Source of the DNA: an uncultured Ruminococcus sp.
GTDB lineage: Bacteria > Bacillota > Clostridia > Oscillospirales > Ruminococcaceae
DNA: 17,691 nucleotides
Assembly (NCBI GenBank): GCA_900540005.1
Contig: UQEM01000045.1
Coordinates: 1-17,691 of the forward strand
Direction of reading: 5' to 3'
Shown here: piece by piece, positions 14,998 through 17,691 of the stretch
How positions within the stretch are numbered: position 1 is the stretch's first letter
Layout of the letters: each line of letters begins with the position of its first letter
Notes under the pieces: generated by a model
Databases searched by the model: none
The model's input: only the letters and a program-made list of their open reading frames with translations
Told to the model about the DNA's origin: nothing
Program-made: the position numbers and the translations under genes

Positions 14998-15486
14998 ATG
15001 AAAGCGAAAAAACTTGCAGAACTTTCACTTCTGACGGCTGTGGCGACAATAATATTCATTATAGAACTGCGGATACCGAACATTATCCCGATTCCCGGCA
15101 TAAAATTAGGACTTGCCAATATAATAACGGTTTACGCCGCATACAGATTCAGCGCAAAGGACGTGCTTTTAATAGCGGTAACGAGAGTTTTTCTCGGTTC
15201 GCTGTTCGGTGGGAATTTCTCGGTAATTATTTACAGCCTTTCAGGGGCTTTGGCTTGTCTTGCGGGAATGCTTTTGCTAAGGAAAATAATTCCACTTGAG
15301 TATGTGTGGCTGTGCAGTATTATCGGAGCAATTCTCCACAATACAGGGCAAATGGCGGCGGCGATCTTTATAACGCGTACACCTGCCGTACTTGCGTATT
15401 ATCCGCCTTTGATAATTTCAGGCTCAATAGCAGGACTTTTTACCGGATTGTGTGCGATGTTCATTCTAAAGCGCGTAAAAAGTTGA
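14998..15486 (+). CDS. Gx transporter family membrane protein (EetB-like)
   Basis: This 162-residue protein is almost wholly hydrophobic, with about five membrane helices. It carries the family's characteristic stretch PGIKLGLANIITVYA (residues 33-47) and several glycine-rich turns (FGGNFSVIIYSLSG). Such proteins are often labelled 'heptaprenyl diphosphate synthase component I', a name inherited from gene neighbourhood; EetB of electron transfer loci belongs here. The ATG at 14998 has GGAG seven bases upstream; the GTG at 14992 is too close to it. It starts two bases after the upstream stop. Its substrate is unknown; a role with flavins or quinones is inferred from ApbE nearby. Confidence 0.78.
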   Translation: MKAKKLAELSLLTAVATIIFIIELRIPNIIPIPGIKLGLANIITVYAAYRFSAKDVLLIAVTRVFLGSLFGGNFSVIIYSLSGALACLAGMLLLRKIIPLEYVWLCSIIGAILHNTGQMAAAIFITRTPAVLAYYPPLIISGSIAGLFTGLCAMFILKRVKS

Positions 15487-15511
15487 TTTATTAAAATTTG
15501 TGTGGTATAAT
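15483..15511 (+). promoter_or_regulatory. Promoter for the small protein and HAD phosphatase pair
   Basis: A perfect TATAAT (15506-15511) with TGG extended -10 is preceded 17 bases upstream by TTGATT (15483-15488), which overlaps the stop codon of the Gx protein. Transcription would start near 15518, leaving only about 15 bases, including the ribosome binding site, before the ATG at 15533. Confidence 0.7.
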
Positions 15512-15532
15512 GTCATTGAGGTGAAGTAAAAA

Positions 15533-15757
15533 ATGAATCCAATGAATTTCTTGAAGTATAAAAAGCTTATTGAAACTTTTCGCGACAACCACCCGAAATT
15601 CCCGCTGTTTCTTAAAGCGGCATCTCAGAAAATCGGTGAAGGCAGCGTTGTTGAGATAAAGCTCCGTGATCCTGATGGTCAGGAAATAGTCACAAATTTT
15701 GTGGTCAACCGCGATGATATGGAGCTGCTGAATGAGCTTGGAGGCTTAGGAAGATAA
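15533..15757 (+). CDS. Small conserved-looking protein of unknown function
   Basis: The product is 74 residues with no signal or membrane segment. The N-terminal half looks helical (KYKKLIETFRDNHPKFPLFLKAAS), and the second half suggests beta strands (SVVEIKLRDPDGQEIVTNFVV) followed by a short acidic helix (RDDMELLNELGG). I recall similar short unnamed proteins in other Clostridia, but no function. AGGTGA at 15519-15524 precedes the ATG by eight bases. The stop codon abuts the ATG of the HAD gene, so they are almost certainly one transcription unit, which is the only functional hint. Confidence 0.75.
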   Translation: MNPMNFLKYKKLIETFRDNHPKFPLFLKAASQKIGEGSVVEIKLRDPDGQEIVTNFVVNRDDMELLNELGGLGR

Positions 15758-16546
15758 ATGCAGAGTATAATTTTCTTTGATATTGACGGAACAATTATGA
15801 CCGAGGACGAGCGGATGATTATTCCCGAAAGCACGGTTTCAGCTATTGCTGAAACACGCAGAAAGGGAAATCTTACATTCATAAATTCGGGCAGAACGGC
15901 ATTCAACGTCAGTGAACGAATAAAATCACTCGGCTTTGACGGTTTTATCTACGGCTGCGGAACGCAGATCGAATACAACGGAAAAGTGCTTTTCCATAAC
16001 AAACTTGACCGCAATTTGTGCCGAAATATAGCCGAGTCCATGCGCAGGTGCAGAGTTACGCCTGTTTATGAGGACAGCAAGCAGTACTATTTTGACGATA
16101 AAGCTCCTCTTACCGATGGACTGAAGCTTTTCTTTGAAACATTTGCAGCAAACGGAATTGATATTTCCGGCAGAGTTGAGGACGAGAGTTTCCAATTTGA
16201 TAAGTTTGTTGTGTGGGATAATAAAAACTGCGATATGGAAGCTTTCCGCAAAGAGGCTTCGCGTGATTTTTCAGTCATTGACCGCGGCGACGATTTTTAT
16301 GAAATGGTTCCGCTCGGATTTTCAAAAGCTACAGCGATCCACTACATACTTGAAAAGCTTGGTATTCCGCTTGATAATGCCTATGCAATAGGGGACAGCG
16401 CTAACGATCTTCCAATGCTTGAGGCTGTACCCAACAGCATAGCAATGGGCGGCGCTGAAAGAATATATCCATATGTGTCCTATGTGACAACTCCAATAGA
16501 AAAAGACGGCATTTCAAATGCTCTGAAACACTACGGTCTTATATAA
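15758..16546 (+). CDS. Cof-type HAD-IIB family hydrolase
   Basis: The 262-residue protein is a haloacid dehalogenase-type phosphatase. Motif I is FFDIDGT with D8 and D10, motif II is INSGR (42-46), motif III is K190 in GFSKATAIHYIL, and motif IV is GDSANDLPML (212-221). The long cap between motifs II and III marks the Cof/IIB group, which typically acts on sugar phosphates, phosphorylated vitamins or FMN. Its ATG directly follows the upstream stop, with GGAGG inside that gene as the ribosome binding site. A strong hairpin follows its stop. Flavin phosphate as a substrate is attractive beside apbE but only a guess. Confidence 0.9.
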   Translation: MQSIIFFDIDGTIMTEDERMIIPESTVSAIAETRRKGNLTFINSGRTAFNVSERIKSLGFDGFIYGCGTQIEYNGKVLFHNKLDRNLCRNIAESMRRCRVTPVYEDSKQYYFDDKAPLTDGLKLFFETFAANGIDISGRVEDESFQFDKFVVWDNKNCDMEAFRKEASRDFSVIDRGDDFYEMVPLGFSKATAIHYILEKLGIPLDNAYAIGDSANDLPMLEAVPNSIAMGGAERIYPYVSYVTTPIEKDGISNALKHYGLI

Positions 16547-16589
16547 CAAAATTGGCTGCCGCACATTATGTGCAGCAGCCATTGTTTTA
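16547..16589. terminator. Bidirectional terminator (HAD phosphatase / GH9)
   Basis: GGCTGC (16554-16559) pairs with GCAGCC (16575-16580), and GCACA (16561-16565) with TGTGC (16569-16573), over a TTA loop. The plus strand has a C-A mismatch at 16560/16574; on the minus strand this is a U-G wobble and the 3' arm reads TGCGGCAGCC. T-rich tails exist on both sides (ATTGTTTTAT plus, AATTTTG minus). It serves two convergent genes. Confidence 0.8.
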
Positions 16590-17643
16590 TTTAACAGGAA
16601 GTGATATGAGACCAACGAGCATTTTCTGTACAGAAAGTGCATCAACGGTGGTAACTCCGTCACGACTGAGATTGCAGTCGGCATTTATCATGCCCTGCTC
16701 TGTAATATGAGTAGGATCAGTTCCGTTAACTCCGTATTTGTCTGTGTTTGCGAGCGCCTGAAGTATCATAACAGCGTCCGAAATATCAACCGTATTATCA
16801 CAGTTAGCATCACCGTAAAGAATTGAGTCTGACGGATTATCTGATGCAGATGTTCCGTCGGGTTCAACGCCCCAAACGAGTTTACCATAAGAATAAAGTG
16901 TGATCTTATCAGTGATAGCTGAAGCGGAATTCTCGTCTTCAAAGCTTATGAGATCAGAGTAACTGTAATCGTTTGAAGAATCCCATTTTGTAACCAGATA
17001 AGTGTCTGGATCCATTTTGTTGACAAGTCTGAACTGGAATACACGGCTTCCGTAGAAATCGCAGTTTTCCCATGCGATCTCAACATAATAGGTTCCGTTA
17101 TCATCGTACTTTACAGGCTGACTTATTGTAGCCTGAGTTTCGCCGTCGGAGTAGCCTGACTGCTGATCGTAGTCAACAAAGAGTTGAACATAATCGATAT
17201 CCTGATTTGCATCAAGAAGTTCTTTGATGTTGAAATAATATCTCACTTTCATGTCACTTACAAATTCAGGCGGATCGACTGTTCTGTTGTGAACAACGAC
17301 TTTGATCTGAACACCAGCATCAGTTTCCTGAGCCTTTGCTCCTGAAACATAAAGACCTGTAGGAAGCGGATCGCCGTTTTCGTCTACCTGATCGTATCCC
17401 TTAGCATTTGCGGACATATCAAAGTTTTCAATAACATAGTTCTGCTTTTCGAGTTCCTTGCCCTTAGCACCGTAGAAATGGTAAAGACCTGCAAGATCTC
17501 CGCAGAAACCCGCGTTGTAGTCATCGGTAACTTCGTTGTAGATGTAGTCCTTGGTAACATCGCTGTGGTAATCCTTGAGGTCAGGGCCTCCTACGAGAGC
17601 GCCCCACAGAGTGTGAACCTGAACAACAGGATCGTCCATTGAC
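16587..17643 (-). CDS. GH9 endoglucanase with CBM3 and dockerin, C-terminal fragment
   Basis: About 351 C-terminal residues remain. Numbered from the first genomic residue (S of SMDDPVVQVH), 1-60 are the end of a GH9 catalytic domain: GALVGGPD, then D28 and E37 in HSDVTKDYIYNEVTDDYNAGF, matching the conserved Asp/Glu signature, where E37 is the likely catalytic acid. Residues 98-261 are a family 3 carbohydrate-binding module (VRYYFNIKEL, WDSSNDYSYSDL, GKLVWGVEP), probably of the GH9-linked type. A short linker (262-273) leads to a type I dockerin (276-350). This layout is that of cellulosomal processive endoglucanases. Its dockerin matches the one of the pectate-lyase-like protein at 52 of 76 positions by eye. 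The N-terminus is lost at the adapter; residues of the form SLVGSEMCIRDR upstream are adapter translation. No cohesin or scaffoldin is in the window. Confidence 0.92.
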
Positions 17644-17691
17644 CTGTCTCTTATACACATCTCCGAGCCCACGAGACTCGACGTCATCTCG
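17644..17691 (+). other. Illumina Nextera read-2 adapter, i7 index and P7 start, not genomic
   Basis: Bases 17644-17662 are CTGTCTCTTATACACATCT (Tn5 mosaic end), 17663-17677 are CCGAGCCCACGAGAC (Nextera read-2 adapter), 17678-17685 (TCGACGTC) are in the i7 index position, and ATCTCG at 17686-17691 begins the P7 primer. From memory TCGACGTC is a Nextera XT v2 index. Genomic DNA ends at 17643. Confidence 0.98.

Noticed and set aside
17644..17687. Start methionine and N-terminal peptide (SLVGSEMCIRDR) of the GH9 fragment
   Set aside because: It is translated from the read-2 adapter and i7 index; the real gene continues beyond the contig.
1..17691. CRISPR array, insertion sequence, prophage, defence system or tRNA
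   Set aside because: No regularly spaced repeats, transposase or phage proteins, nuclease cassettes or tRNA-like folds were seen on either strand.

Overview
This window looks like a complete assembled contig from a fibre-degrading gut or rumen Firmicute of the Ruminococcus type (R. flavefaciens / R. champanellensis-like). The best evidence is two type I dockerins of the Ruminococcus style: a first loop DANCDN-x-x-DISD, a THIT-x-QG spacer, and a longer second loop starting INADC. One is attached to a pectate-lyase-like enzyme and the other to a GH9-CBM3 endoglucanase, so the cell probably builds a cellulosome. AGGAGG-type ribosome binding sites, sigma-A-like promoters and a YunB-type sporulation protein fit Clostridia. 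The species is inferred; there is no rRNA.

Both ends are artificial. Bases 1-39 and 17644-17691 are Illumina Nextera (Tn5) adapter and index sequence, so genomic DNA runs from about 40 to 17643. The genes at both edges are cut by the library, and any translation continuing into the adapters gives false protein ends.

Layout. 40-605 (-): N-terminal part of a TetM/EF-G-like GTPase. 736-1395 (+): yunB, divergent from it. 1451-4966 (-): large secreted pectate-lyase-like protein with a CBM6-like module and a dockerin. 4967-5366: divergent regulatory region with two good promoters, an operator-like palindrome and a structured leader. 5367-8803 (+): four-gene sodium-pumping oxaloacetate decarboxylase operon (alpha, gamma, separate biotin carrier, beta). 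9111-12791 (+): glycolytic run pgk-tpiA-gpmI with hairpins in both gaps. 12914-15486 (+): polysaccharide deacetylase, ApbE flavin transferase, a NusG-domain-II protein and a Gx-type membrane protein; the last three resemble the fmnB-eetA-eetB part of flavin-based extracellular electron transfer loci. 15533-16546 (+): a small conserved-looking protein and a Cof-type HAD phosphatase with their own promoter. 16587-17643 (-): C-terminal part of a GH9-CBM3-dockerin endoglucanase.

Together the genes describe a polysaccharide fermenter: dockerin enzymes cut plant cell wall outside the cell, lower glycolysis handles the sugars, and the decarboxylase turns oxaloacetate breakdown into a sodium gradient. 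The ApbE trio suggests an extracytoplasmic flavin redox step. I see no CRISPR array, insertion sequence, tRNA or rRNA. The most notable unexplained patterns are a terminator type repeated four times with an invariant nine-base 3' arm, precise inverted repeats just after two predicted transcription starts, and the structured leader of the decarboxylase operon.
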